The notes beneath the pieces were generated by a model. The model was not told the origin of the DNA and did not search any database. It saw only the letters and a list, made by a program, of their open reading frames with translations. A DNA stretch of 64,000 nucleotides from the IMG/VR virus record IMGVR_UViG_3300046787_000604, positions 1-64,000 of that record; one strand, written 5' to 3'. This document shows, piece after piece, positions 45,478 through 53,694 of this stretch. The translations under genes and the position numbers were made by a program. The stretch comes from a virus. Every line of letters begins with the position of its first letter. Within the stretch, counting starts at the first letter, position 1.

Positions 45478-48202
45478 ATACCATTACCCCTAATTTTTCT
45501 TCCCAACCCTCTTCGGCTAAGTCGTACATATAATCAGGTGATAATCCTCGTTTTTCCCAATATTTTAATTCTTGTTCCGTAACGTCAAGAACATCTTCCT
45601 GTAATCTATCTTGAGACCCTTCATCTAATGGATGTCCATTAATCAACTCACATTGAGATTTTGTAAAGATACCTCTCTTTTCAGGTTCATTAACCAATAA
45701 ATTATTTCTAACCTCGTCTTGGAAAACCACCATCAATGGTTGTAATTTTTTATTAAATGTTGTCACAGCTCTCGCAACGTTGTAATCACCTTTCAAATCA
45801 GGATTATCGTCTAAAATATTCTTGTCTAACATATAACAGTTTAATTGTAATCCGTCACCCTTTTTCTGTACATCACCATGAGATGCTCTAAGTCCATTAT
45901 TCACATACATAATAACATCACCCAAGTTAACTTTTAAGTTTTCCTGTAATGCCAATTCCATGTGAGCCATTCTTGACATACTGTTACCCGCCTTTGTTTT
46001 CGTATTCAAACGTTTTTGGTAATCCTCTAATGATAATTTAACTCTCGCTCTCTGAGCAATTTTACTTAAAGAAATCTCTTTATCGTAAATCTTTTGTAAG
46101 TACTCATAGTAGTATTCCACAAATGATTGCCCATCACCCTGAAGTAATAATTTAATTCCTTTATCCAAAAACTCCTCAATATATAACGGAAGTTTCTTAG
46201 ACTTAATACTATTACCCGTCAATTTGATTTTACCTTTAGAATCCATAACCGCATAATTCTTACGTGCTAAGTTAATGGTTGATGGCCAAACACCATCGGT
46301 ATCAAGAGCCATCTCACCTCTCATAAACACGTCGTTATATTCCGCAACATCCGCCTCAGGTCCGTAATATTCTTTACCCTCCTTAACTTTCCAATTCAGA
46401 CCACGACCAACATATACTCGGTCATTTGCTTCATCTGGTGTGGAAAAGTTGACACCATCCGTATCCATAACCAAAGGAACATATCCTTTTGCCATGAAGA
46501 ATTTAATCATCTGACGAAGATATTGTCTACCGGTACAAGTAATTTGTTCTCCCATATACATATCACCCCAAGCATATACCTGTGGTGCGGATAACGCACC
46601 GAACATTGAGTTGATGAAAATCTTAATTGGTAATTGTTTATTACCGTATGATTCTGATTTTGCCCTGTCTGTTTCGTAAAACTCCTCCGCTAATTGTTTG
46701 TACTTGATACGGGTATTACGGAAATAGGTTAACATACCTTTCATTGCTCCCGTAACATCACAATCAGGGAATACATCGTGCACCAACTGAATTGAGGGGT
46801 ATAGGGAACTAAAGTCAAGTTTTAGTACATTCTTACTATAACCAACTTTTAAGAGTCTTGAGAGGCCCCCTACGAAGTCAGTCTTAGCTTCTTTAGCAGG
46901 AATCGCCAATCCATTTTTGTATGACCAAGCTAACATTAACATTTTCCATAATGTTGCGGTACCCATGGTTGAAACCCTTTCGTATGTTGTCGGAATCATT
47001 GCCGCCAACAAGAACGAACCTTGGTTGAACTCTTGGTCCACCTTAAGGGTTTCATCTAAGTCATCGTCAAGATACATCTCAACTAACTTATCTCCGGTAA
47101 TTTTTTCATAAGTGTCAGTTCGTCTTTCACAGATTTCATCAATCTTAGGGTCAACACCAACTTTCTTATAATTACCGTTGGTGGTATTCAACCAAAAATC
47201 TTCTTTATTTGCATAGAATGGACCAATATCTAAATGGTCAATATAAACACGACTTGGTGACTCTGCGTTAATGAACTTGGTAATGTATTTCAAACCAGCC
47301 GCTTTAATACTTGAGTTAATCGCTTGGGCTCTACGAACCGCGTGGATAATATCAATTACATTATAACCCCAAATAGAAGTTTGGGTATATGTTTCAACCT
47401 CATTAGCCAATTTTAACATGCCATCTTTACGAGTGTAAGAATGGTTAGGGTTTAATGACTTACAAACTTTTTTCAAATCAATACCTAAGATTCTACTTCT
47501 CTCAAATATCCAATGCCAGTCAAAGTTTGCCGAGTTATATCCACCAATGATAGATGGTTTGAGGTCGTTAATTACTTTGAAGAACTCGATGATTGCACCT
47601 TTCTCTTCGTTTTCATCTGTACACTCAATAACTCTATGGAATCCTTTATTGGTTTTGATTCCAATCATGAAGATACGACCGTCCTTTGGTTCAAGAGCGG
47701 TCGTCTCCAAGTCATATACCATTCGGGTTACTTCGTTATAATTTTCAAACCCCTTAAATAATCGTTTTTCTTTGGAAACAAGGTATTGTTCCACCGGAGG
47801 TAGAATAGTTATCTTATCCTTGGTTTTATCACCCCATGGGTCACATCCACCATCTCTAAAGAAACTAATAAGTTCTCGGTAGCCCTTCATTGATTTAACC
47901 ATATAGGTCAATCCTTTCTCAAGACGTTCGTTTCCGTGGGTTTCTAATTTTTCAATCATAATCCCGTACTTGGTCATCGCCTCTTTCTGAGCCGCCTTTG
48001 AGTCGTTATAAAATTTTAGATTTCTTAAATCACCTACCCACGCGAATGGGGTAAATGTGTCTTTACGGATTTCTTTCCCTTTACCGGGAATCTCCTTAAC
48101 TTTGTAGATACAGTTGTCTCGGTAGTCATACTCGATAGCAACTATAAATTCTTCCGGGTCATTTCCATGTAGGAATGACTCAATTTCTTCACTGTTAATC
48201 AT
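45476..48202 (-). CDS. DNA polymerase, family B (T4 gp43-like)
   Basis: 908 residues (T4 gp43 has 898). Replicative polymerase with proofreading. Exonuclease motifs: MVYDLETTALEPKD (about 165) and IIGGYNSANFDWHW (about 215). Polymerase motif A is KLDFSSLYPSIQ (about 460), motif B PIKIFINSMFGALSAP (about 525) and motif C LVMDTDGVNFS (about 580). The C-terminus is acidic and ends GWEEKLGVMV, where a clamp-binding peptide would be expected. The nearest TATTTAT box is 65 bases upstream, with a 9-codon ORF and a small hairpin in between. It is separate from the main replication operon. Confidence 0.95.
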   Translation of the reverse strand: MINSEEIESFLHGNDPEEFIVAIEYDYRDNCIYKVKEIPGKGKEIRKDTFTPFAWVGDLRNLKFYNDSKAAQKEAMTKYGIMIEKLETHGNERLEKGLTYMVKSMKGYRELISFFRDGGCDPWGDKTKDKITILPPVEQYLVSKEKRLFKGFENYNEVTRMVYDLETTALEPKDGRIFMIGIKTNKGFHRVIECTDENEEKGAIIEFFKVINDLKPSIIGGYNSANFDWHWIFERSRILGIDLKKVCKSLNPNHSYTRKDGMLKLANEVETYTQTSIWGYNVIDIIHAVRRAQAINSSIKAAGLKYITKFINAESPSRVYIDHLDIGPFYANKEDFWLNTTNGNYKKVGVDPKIDEICERRTDTYEKITGDKLVEMYLDDDLDETLKVDQEFNQGSFLLAAMIPTTYERVSTMGTATLWKMLMLAWSYKNGLAIPAKEAKTDFVGGLSRLLKVGYSKNVLKLDFSSLYPSIQLVHDVFPDCDVTGAMKGMLTYFRNTRIKYKQLAEEFYETDRAKSESYGNKQLPIKIFINSMFGALSAPQVYAWGDMYMGEQITCTGRQYLRQMIKFFMAKGYVPLVMDTDGVNFSTPDEANDRVYVGRGLNWKVKEGKEYYGPEADVAEYNDVFMRGEMALDTDGVWPSTINLARKNYAVMDSKGKIKLTGNSIKSKKLPLYIEEFLDKGIKLLLQGDGQSFVEYYYEYLQKIYDKEISLSKIAQRARVKLSLEDYQKRLNTKTKAGNSMSRMAHMELALQENLKVNLGDVIMYVNNGLRASHGDVQKKGDGLQLNCYMLDKNILDDNPDLKGDYNVARAVTTFNKKLQPLMVVFQDEVRNNLLVNEPEKRGIFTKSQCELINGHPLDEGSQDRLQEDVLDVTEQELKYWEKRGLSPDYMYDLAEEGWEEKLGVMV

Positions 48203-48267
48203 ATGTTTTATTTAGGAGTGGTTTATTAGCAATCACTTAATTGTGAAGTTCGCCTTACTCATCGTAA

Positions 48268-48274
48268 ATAAATA
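48268..48274 (-). promoter_or_regulatory. TATTTAT box far upstream of the polymerase gene
   Basis: The minus strand reads TATATTTATTTACGATG, where that ATG opens a nine-codon ORF (48233-48262). The polymerase ATG is 65 bases further. It is the only box with such spacing and may serve polymerase or the leader. Confidence 0.35.
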
Positions 48275-48299
48275 TAATTAAATTATGTCAATAGTCAAA

Positions 48300-48677
48300 T
48301 TAGCAACAAGCAGTTTCAGAAATAAAACTTGGTTGAATGTTAATATACAATTCCTCTCTAATTGGAAGAATTAAATTACCTTCATCATTCTTAATTAAGA
48401 ATTGACCTTCGTATCTACCCGGAGTGTTAGTGTCTCTTGAAGTGAACTTGAAGTAGATGTAATATTCAGGGTCGGCACCTTCGGGTAAAATTAGATTTAC
48501 GATTTCGGCGGGAGCGGATACAATTTTAGGTATACCCGTCTCCACGTCAATCATTGTAAAAAATATTGTAGATACCTCTAAATCACGCATTAGTTGTTGA
48601 TATCCGGCTCTACCGTCTTTAACAACTTGCATTTTTAGTACAGGTAATGTTGCGTTTTGTTTAATAAAGAATTCCAT
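48300..48677 (-). CDS. Hypothetical beta-sandwich virion-type protein
   Basis: 125 residues from ATG 48677 (MEFFIKQNATLPVLKMQVVK). The longer reading from 48731 would place the TATTTAT box inside the coding region, so the shorter start is preferred. It is beta-rich: YQQLMRDLEVSTIFFTMIDV, YYIYFKFTSRDTNTPGRYEG, GNLILPIREELYINIQPSFI, and a terminal CC. The N-terminal Ig-like pattern with TPGRYEG resembles baseplate upper-protein (BppU)-type domains, but this is a pattern guess. It lies between polymerase and the glycosyltransferases; its late-type promoter ties it to virion genes. Confidence 0.65.
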   Translation of the reverse strand: MEFFIKQNATLPVLKMQVVKDGRAGYQQLMRDLEVSTIFFTMIDVETGIPKIVSAPAEIVNLILPEGADPEYYIYFKFTSRDTNTPGRYEGQFLIKNDEGNLILPIREELYINIQPSFISETACC

Positions 48678-48681
48678 AACA

Positions 48682-48688
48682 ATAAATA
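48682..48688 (-). promoter_or_regulatory. Late-promoter-like TATTTAT box
   Basis: The minus strand reads CATAACGATATATTTATTGT: the box ends 4 bases before the ATG at 48677. The 17-base upstream core is identical to the one before the 74-residue gene at 17141. Confidence 0.55.
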
Positions 48689-48693
48689 TATCG

Positions 48694-50373
48694 TTATGAC
48701 TCTTTACGTAAATTACTATTATAATGTTCAAATCTATCGTGTTCCGTTGGTGTTAGAAGTAATAAACCGGGGTGTAATTCTTCTTTTTTAACCAATTGGT
48801 ACATATGACTCATCCAAGTTTGTTCAAATGGATGTCCCCACGTAGTATCTAAAAACATCTTTTTATTACCCGGTCTACTAACAATTTGAGGCCAGTTACA
48901 ATAGTAAACCTCACCAAACGTATATGGTAATCCTTTGTGGGATAACACCGCAGTGTATTTTGTTTTAGGAGCATTAGGGTCTAATCCCATCTCAGGTAAT
49001 CTTGGCTTGTCCGGCCAAAATTCAGACCTTACACTTTGAGGGACATTATACCACGACCATTGAGTTCCATTATCCCCATAAAATTCAGAATAATTGAGTT
49101 TTAAGAAATCAAAATTTTCTTTTTTAATTATCTCTAAAGATTTTGAATATAAATTTGGAACATATCTATTGAATCCATTTCTACAAACAGTCCCTTCATT
49201 CGGGAAGAAAAACATATCATCTTCAAAGAATAGGTAGTAATCCAAATCTGTTGTTTCAAAATGTTCTGCAATCCATTGTCTACCACCACAAATTCCAAGG
49301 TTCTCTTTTTTAATATGTTCAAACCCATGTTCTTCACATAATTTCAAATATTCCTCGGTTGTTCCTAAATCTGTTGAATTATCTAAAAGATATTTTGTTG
49401 TTTTTAACAAATAATCATTGTCGTAAGCCTGCATTGATTTAATCAATGTTCTAAACTGATTAGGACTATTAAATGTTAAAACGTAAAGACCTACTTTGTT
49501 GGTGTCCAAACTATTACTAGTATCAAACTTGGATTCGTTTTTAACTTTAAGTTCGTCATTTTTCAAATCCTCAAAAAATTTCCCAACTAATCCGTTAGAT
49601 TCAATCTCAAAATAATTAATTAAATCAGAATGTTTATAACTCATAATACTGAAGATAGATTCTTCAGTTCCCATATAACCATCCTCTAATGTTGATTTTA
49701 GTAATCCGTAATAAATCCCATTAATATCCCCAATTGTATGAATCGGCCCACCAAAAAACCCACCACGGGCAACTTTGTTCACTTTACTACCCGCAAGTGA
49801 ATTTAATTTGGGATAATTAAACCCATGTATTTCAGCCTCAGCATCATAAGGGAACGATATGAATGAGAATTTAGAGATGTATTTTGATAAATTATTAAAG
49901 ACTTTATCGTGAGTGAAATACCCCGGATGAACTGTATTGGTTAATCCACCATCAATCCAAAACATATATTCTGAGTTGAATTGGTCCATAATCTTGGCAT
50001 CGTGTAATAAAAATACTTTAGACATAACCAATGGGTTATAGTTATCTAATCGGGCTTGAGTTGATTCTCTTAACCACCCAACCTGATTATACCAATCAGG
50101 ATTAGTTCTAATCTTTTGAATCATTGGGAAGAATTCAGATTCGGTAAACCAACTTAATGGTCTTAAAATAAATTGAGTATTTTCATGGTTTCTTTTTTGG
50201 AAAACAAACTCTCTTAATTCTTCATCACCAAAGATTATCATATTCTCTTCAGCATCTAATAATTGACTAAATTTATCTAAATAGTGTTGGTATGGTCGTG
50301 ACCAACCTTCAGTTAAATCATTTCTCCCAATATCCCAAATACCGGTAACCAATGTAATATTATTTGAACTCAT
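48694..50373 (-). CDS. Two-domain glycosyltransferase (HtrL/YibB-like + GT-A)
   Basis: 559 residues. The N-terminal half (ITLVTGIWDIGRNDLTEGWS, NTQFILRPLSWF, MFWIDGGLTNTVHPGYFTHD) resembles HtrL/YibB-type glycosyltransferase-like proteins. The C-terminal half (about 300-559) begins KVGLYVLTFNSPNQFRTLIK and has YLFFEDDMFFFPNEG, an acidic D/E-rich GT-A metal site, then KTKYTAVLSHKGLPYTFGEV. It would transfer sugars from nucleotide-sugar donors, with two activities in one chain. Last gene of a six-gene glycosyltransferase cassette. No membrane helix was seen, so it is probably cytoplasmic. Confidence 0.78.
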   Translation of the reverse strand: MSSNNITLVTGIWDIGRNDLTEGWSRPYQHYLDKFSQLLDAEENMIIFGDEELREFVFQKRNHENTQFILRPLSWFTESEFFPMIQKIRTNPDWYNQVGWLRESTQARLDNYNPLVMSKVFLLHDAKIMDQFNSEYMFWIDGGLTNTVHPGYFTHDKVFNNLSKYISKFSFISFPYDAEAEIHGFNYPKLNSLAGSKVNKVARGGFFGGPIHTIGDINGIYYGLLKSTLEDGYMGTEESIFSIMSYKHSDLINYFEIESNGLVGKFFEDLKNDELKVKNESKFDTSNSLDTNKVGLYVLTFNSPNQFRTLIKSMQAYDNDYLLKTTKYLLDNSTDLGTTEEYLKLCEEHGFEHIKKENLGICGGRQWIAEHFETTDLDYYLFFEDDMFFFPNEGTVCRNGFNRYVPNLYSKSLEIIKKENFDFLKLNYSEFYGDNGTQWSWYNVPQSVRSEFWPDKPRLPEMGLDPNAPKTKYTAVLSHKGLPYTFGEVYYCNWPQIVSRPGNKKMFLDTTWGHPFEQTWMSHMYQLVKKEELHPGLLLLTPTEHDRFEHYNSNLRKES

Positions 50374-50374
50374 C

Positions 50375-51235
50375 TTATAATGTTATTATTTTTTTTAATA
50401 AGTTGTACTCCTTGAAGTATCTTTCTTTTATTTTTCTTGCTCCGGTTATTTTTTGATTATAAATTTCTTCAGAGTTTTCATTGATATGATGTAAAGTTTT
50501 CTCAATCCCATCAAAATCGTTAATATCGTCAATTAAGATATACCCATCTTCCGGATAGATATCTTTAATGTTTTTACATCCAAAATAAATTGGGATAGTA
50601 TCAGTTAATATACTATCGTAAAATTTCTCGGTAATCCAATTATTTTGATGTTCATTCTCAACAGCAATGTTAAATCTATAATCAATTAACGCATCGTGTC
50701 TTTTTGGACTACAATTACCTCCACCAAAAAAATCAACAAATGGAAGTTCTTGAGTCATCTTTGATATTATGTGTCTTTGAGGATATAAACAAGTTTCACC
50801 CATATTATCCTTCAAATCAGTAATGGAACATGAAATTCCCTTAGTTTTATCAAATGTTTTATCTTTCAAATTATCATAACACCAAAATTCAATTGGGTCA
50901 ACCCAAGGACCTCTACCTCCGTAAAACGTATGTGCTAATGTCTCAAGACAATTACCTTCGTATAATTTTTCATCAAACCCTAAAACGGTTGTACCATCTC
51001 TAAAGTTTTTTTGATGAGTCCCTGACCAACTTGGTTCATGTGGAAAAACAAATGACCTTGCACCACTTTTAATTTCCATATTAACGTGATTGAAGAATAC
51101 GATAATATCGTACGATTCGTCATAAACAAATTCAATATCGGTTAAATCAATTTCAGGTGTCTTAAATTCTTTAATAACCCTCTCAGTTAATTTTTCCGAA
51201 GTGTCCCAATTTGCAGATATTCTAATTTTCTTCAT
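50375..51235 (-). CDS. GT10-family fucosyltransferase-like enzyme
   Basis: 286 residues. The alpha-1,3-fucosyltransferase (GT10) signature is clear: YRFNIAVENEHQNNWITEKF then YDSILTDTIPIYFG, equivalent to YKF-x-(L/I)-(A/C)-(F/V)-EN...(Y/W)-(V/I)-TEK-x-(Y/F)-D-x-x-x-x-x-x-(I/V)-P(I/V)Y-(F/W)G. An N-terminal acceptor-side domain has SFVFPHEPSWSGTHQKNF. The family transfers fucose (or a related deoxy sugar) from GDP-fucose. It overlaps the upstream gene by one base and lies 1 base before the two-domain enzyme, so the cassette is one transcript. The donor and acceptor here are not known. Confidence 0.85.
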   Translation of the reverse strand: MKKIRISANWDTSEKLTERVIKEFKTPEIDLTDIEFVYDESYDIIVFFNHVNMEIKSGARSFVFPHEPSWSGTHQKNFRDGTTVLGFDEKLYEGNCLETLAHTFYGGRGPWVDPIEFWCYDNLKDKTFDKTKGISCSITDLKDNMGETCLYPQRHIISKMTQELPFVDFFGGGNCSPKRHDALIDYRFNIAVENEHQNNWITEKFYDSILTDTIPIYFGCKNIKDIYPEDGYILIDDINDFDGIEKTLHHINENSEEIYNQKITGARKIKERYFKEYNLLKKIITL

Positions 51236-52179
51236 TAATCCTGAATTAATTTTCTAAACTTATCCATTACTATCTCAGGTGAGAATTGTAGATAAGGTTC
51301 GTAATAATCATCATACTTAATATAATTCTTCAAATTGTTAAATATGTCGTATAAATCTTCAAAACCTTTATAATAAATTCCTCTCTCACCTAAAATCTCA
51401 ATATGACTTCTTTCTCCGGATAACTCATAAGTTATTACAGGCTTGTTTGATAACGCAAATTCAGAAACGGCTAAACCAAATGTTTCACCACCACTTCTTG
51501 CGTGTATCATAGCATCACAAGCATTAACAAACGATGATTTCTCATACAAATCATAAGACCCATCTAAAAATATCACCGATGGATGGTCAACAAATTTATT
51601 AACATTCATAAAAATGAATTTCAAATCATTTCTCTCGGTAACAATTCTTCTAATAACCTCTTTAACAAATTCTATATTAAACTCTGTTGAACCTCCGTAA
51701 TACCCAAAAACAGTACAACTATCATCAATGTTTAATTTCTCCCTCAAACTATATTTTGGTTCAGGTAGTTTCTCACAAATATGAGGTAATGAATGAGTTT
51801 CAATAGGATACCCTTGGTCTTTACATAACCAGTCTGAAACATAAAAATATTTATGTCCGTGAGGTTCGTTATATCTAAACACGGCATGAACTAATGTTGG
51901 AACACTATTAACAGTATACCCATCGTTACTACCCATTTTTAGTAGATATAAGTAATCAAAATCATTTTCCTTCAAATAGGATTCATATTCCCAAAAATGT
52001 CTTAATTGAACCTCAAATCGTTCTTGGAACTTTGGCAATGCGTCTAAGTTTCCGTTAGGTGAACTAAAGATTACACTTTTATTACCTAAAATCTCTTCGT
52101 TATATTTTGCATAAGCATATAACGCAATCTCGGTACCTCTTAACGATAGTTGATTACTATGGAACGCAATCTTCTTCAT
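51235..52179 (-). CDS. GT-B fold glycosyltransferase (GT4/GT1-like)
   Basis: 314 residues. The C-terminal Rossmann half has CTVFGYYGGSTEFNIEFVKE and DAMIHARSGGETFGLAVSEF then ALSNKPVITY, the donor-binding E-x7-E-type motif of retaining GT-B enzymes. The N-terminal half (KIAFHSNQLSLRGTEIALYA) is the acceptor domain with the usual RGTE-type glycine turn. It uses a nucleotide-sugar donor of unknown type. Third or fourth gene of the cassette; it overlaps the fucosyltransferase start by one base (TAATG). Confidence 0.82.
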   Translation of the reverse strand: MKKIAFHSNQLSLRGTEIALYAYAKYNEEILGNKSVIFSSPNGNLDALPKFQERFEVQLRHFWEYESYLKENDFDYLYLLKMGSNDGYTVNSVPTLVHAVFRYNEPHGHKYFYVSDWLCKDQGYPIETHSLPHICEKLPEPKYSLREKLNIDDSCTVFGYYGGSTEFNIEFVKEVIRRIVTERNDLKFIFMNVNKFVDHPSVIFLDGSYDLYEKSSFVNACDAMIHARSGGETFGLAVSEFALSNKPVITYELSGERSHIEILGERGIYYKGFEDLYDIFNNLKNYIKYDDYYEPYLQFSPEIVMDKFRKLIQD

Positions 52180-52182
52180 AAA

Positions 52183-52965
52183 TTATATTTTAACTTTTTC
52201 CCAATTATTGTGGTTAAATCCTACCTTAAGAATTTCATTTTGGTTTTGCCACCCCATTTCACCCATATTATATCCAGCCAATTTCGCAGATACTCCAATC
52301 TCAAACGCCTCCATATCAAAAGTGATAATGTTGTTTGGGTCTTGAGTTTCAAACAACGTACAGAATCTTTCAAATTCGTAAGCCATTTTTTCTAACTTGT
52401 CATCATTCTTAATTAACAAGATGTGTTCACTTGGTAATTTAGAACCTTTCCATTCAGGGTGTAGTCCATAGAATCTAAATTTAGCATCAAATAATTTACT
52501 ATGAGTACCATTATTAACACTGTCCAAATATTCTATTTCAGCCCAATCGTAAGTTGCATCAGTTCTAAGTGCCACCATATCAAACCCTTGAGATTCCCAA
52601 AAATCAATTTGTCTCTCTAACGCGTCAACATCAATCGGTCCCGTAAATCCAGCATCACAATCAAGGTATAAAACCCAATCATATTTTTTATCAATCCCTT
52701 TGATTGCATTAAATTTTAATAACTGATTAAATGCACCAACATGGGTTTTATGGTTTTCTAACTTTTCGTGTCTTATCGTAACTCTTTCATTATTCTGTTG
52801 GATAACATCACTGAAGTTGTCAATATTGTTCGTATTTACCAATACATCGTATGGTGTTTTAGTTAGTACATCATCTACCAATCTTTTGGCAAATGTCGCG
52901 TAAATTTCTGAACCTTGTTTAGTGTTGTTCACAAATGAAATTGTTGATACTAATATATTTCTCAT
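52183..52965 (-). CDS. GT-A glycosyltransferase
   Basis: 260 residues. It starts MRNILVSTISFVNNTKQGSE, then YDWVLYLDCDAGFTGPIDVD with a DxD metal-binding motif (DCD at about residue 100), KLPSEHILLIKNDD and ITFDMEAFEIGVSAKLAGYN. The layout suits GT-A enzymes that open with nucleotide-sugar contacts and use a DxD to hold metal and donor phosphates (GT8/GT34-like style). No membrane segment. Donor, acceptor and family are not determined. Confidence 0.72.
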   Translation of the reverse strand: MRNILVSTISFVNNTKQGSEIYATFAKRLVDDVLTKTPYDVLVNTNNIDNFSDVIQQNNERVTIRHEKLENHKTHVGAFNQLLKFNAIKGIDKKYDWVLYLDCDAGFTGPIDVDALERQIDFWESQGFDMVALRTDATYDWAEIEYLDSVNNGTHSKLFDAKFRFYGLHPEWKGSKLPSEHILLIKNDDKLEKMAYEFERFCTLFETQDPNNIITFDMEAFEIGVSAKLAGYNMGEMGWQNQNEILKVGFNHNNWEKVKI

Positions 52966-52968
52966 GTT

Positions 52969-53694
52969 TTAAGACCATCTTGGATGGTAATATGTTGTTT
53001 GTTTATTTGTTATTCTATAATAATTATTTGTGATTAAATAAGAATAGACTCGTTTTTCAAAAGAGTCCCCCGCATAGTCCGGATAATGTAAATTAGCGAA
53101 TGGGTGTTGAGTATTATAAATCCTTTCTTTGAAGACCTTTGGTTGAATTAAAAAACATTGGTCCGAAAATCCTCTACCGTACCACCATTCATCATTCTTA
53201 AGATAAGATTTAAGTTCAATCTCTTGTCTTTCCGCATTCACCGAATCATTATTCCATAAAGGATTCACAATTTTAATGTCAGAATTAGATGATAACATCC
53301 CAATTCCTTTGGAAATCCAATCCACATTACTCTTTTCAACTAAAGAATCTGCAGTTTGATAAACCATATAATCAGTGTCACAAAGATAAACCGATAATAA
53401 TGGGGCTATTGAGTACCAATAACCACCATTAAACGATTCTTTCTGTATGTCAAAATGAGATAAGACTTTGTCGGAATAATCATCAGTAAAATAATAACCA
53501 TCAATAATATTTTTGGATATTAAATTTTTAGCCGAGTTTTCAACAATTTCACGATTATTAACATTTGTAATTATTAATATCTTCTTATCAAAATGATGAT
53601 TTAGATTTTCAAGTTTCTTCTCTAAACCTCCTTGGTTAATAATAATATTCCAATCTCCCTCCCAACATTGAGTGAAAAATGTAATATTACTCAT
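52969..53694 (-). CDS. Probable glycosyltransferase in the cassette
   Basis: 241 residues. MSNITFFTQCWEGDWNIIIN, HHFDKKILIITNVNNREIVE, YLCDTDYMVYQTADSLVEKS (possible metal-site Asp residues) and a C-terminal GFSDQCFLIQPKVFKERIYN, SFEKRVYSYLITNNYYRITN. The layout follows GT-A type enzymes, but no family-level signature is certain. The ATG overlaps the previous stop (TAATG). Cassette membership is the main support for its function. Confidence 0.62.
   Translation of the reverse strand: MSNITFFTQCWEGDWNIIINQGGLEKKLENLNHHFDKKILIITNVNNREIVENSAKNLISKNIIDGYYFTDDYSDKVLSHFDIQKESFNGGYWYSIAPLLSVYLCDTDYMVYQTADSLVEKSNVDWISKGIGMLSSNSDIKIVNPLWNNDSVNAERQEIELKSYLKNDEWWYGRGFSDQCFLIQPKVFKERIYNTQHPFANLHYPDYAGDSFEKRVYSYLITNNYYRITNKQTTYYHPRWS

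Noticed and set aside
48300-48731. Longer start for the 125-residue gene (MNIIIVIYVKSH...)
   Set aside because: It would place the TATTTAT box and the 3' end of the glycosyltransferase gene inside the coding region; the ATG at 48677 follows the box directly.
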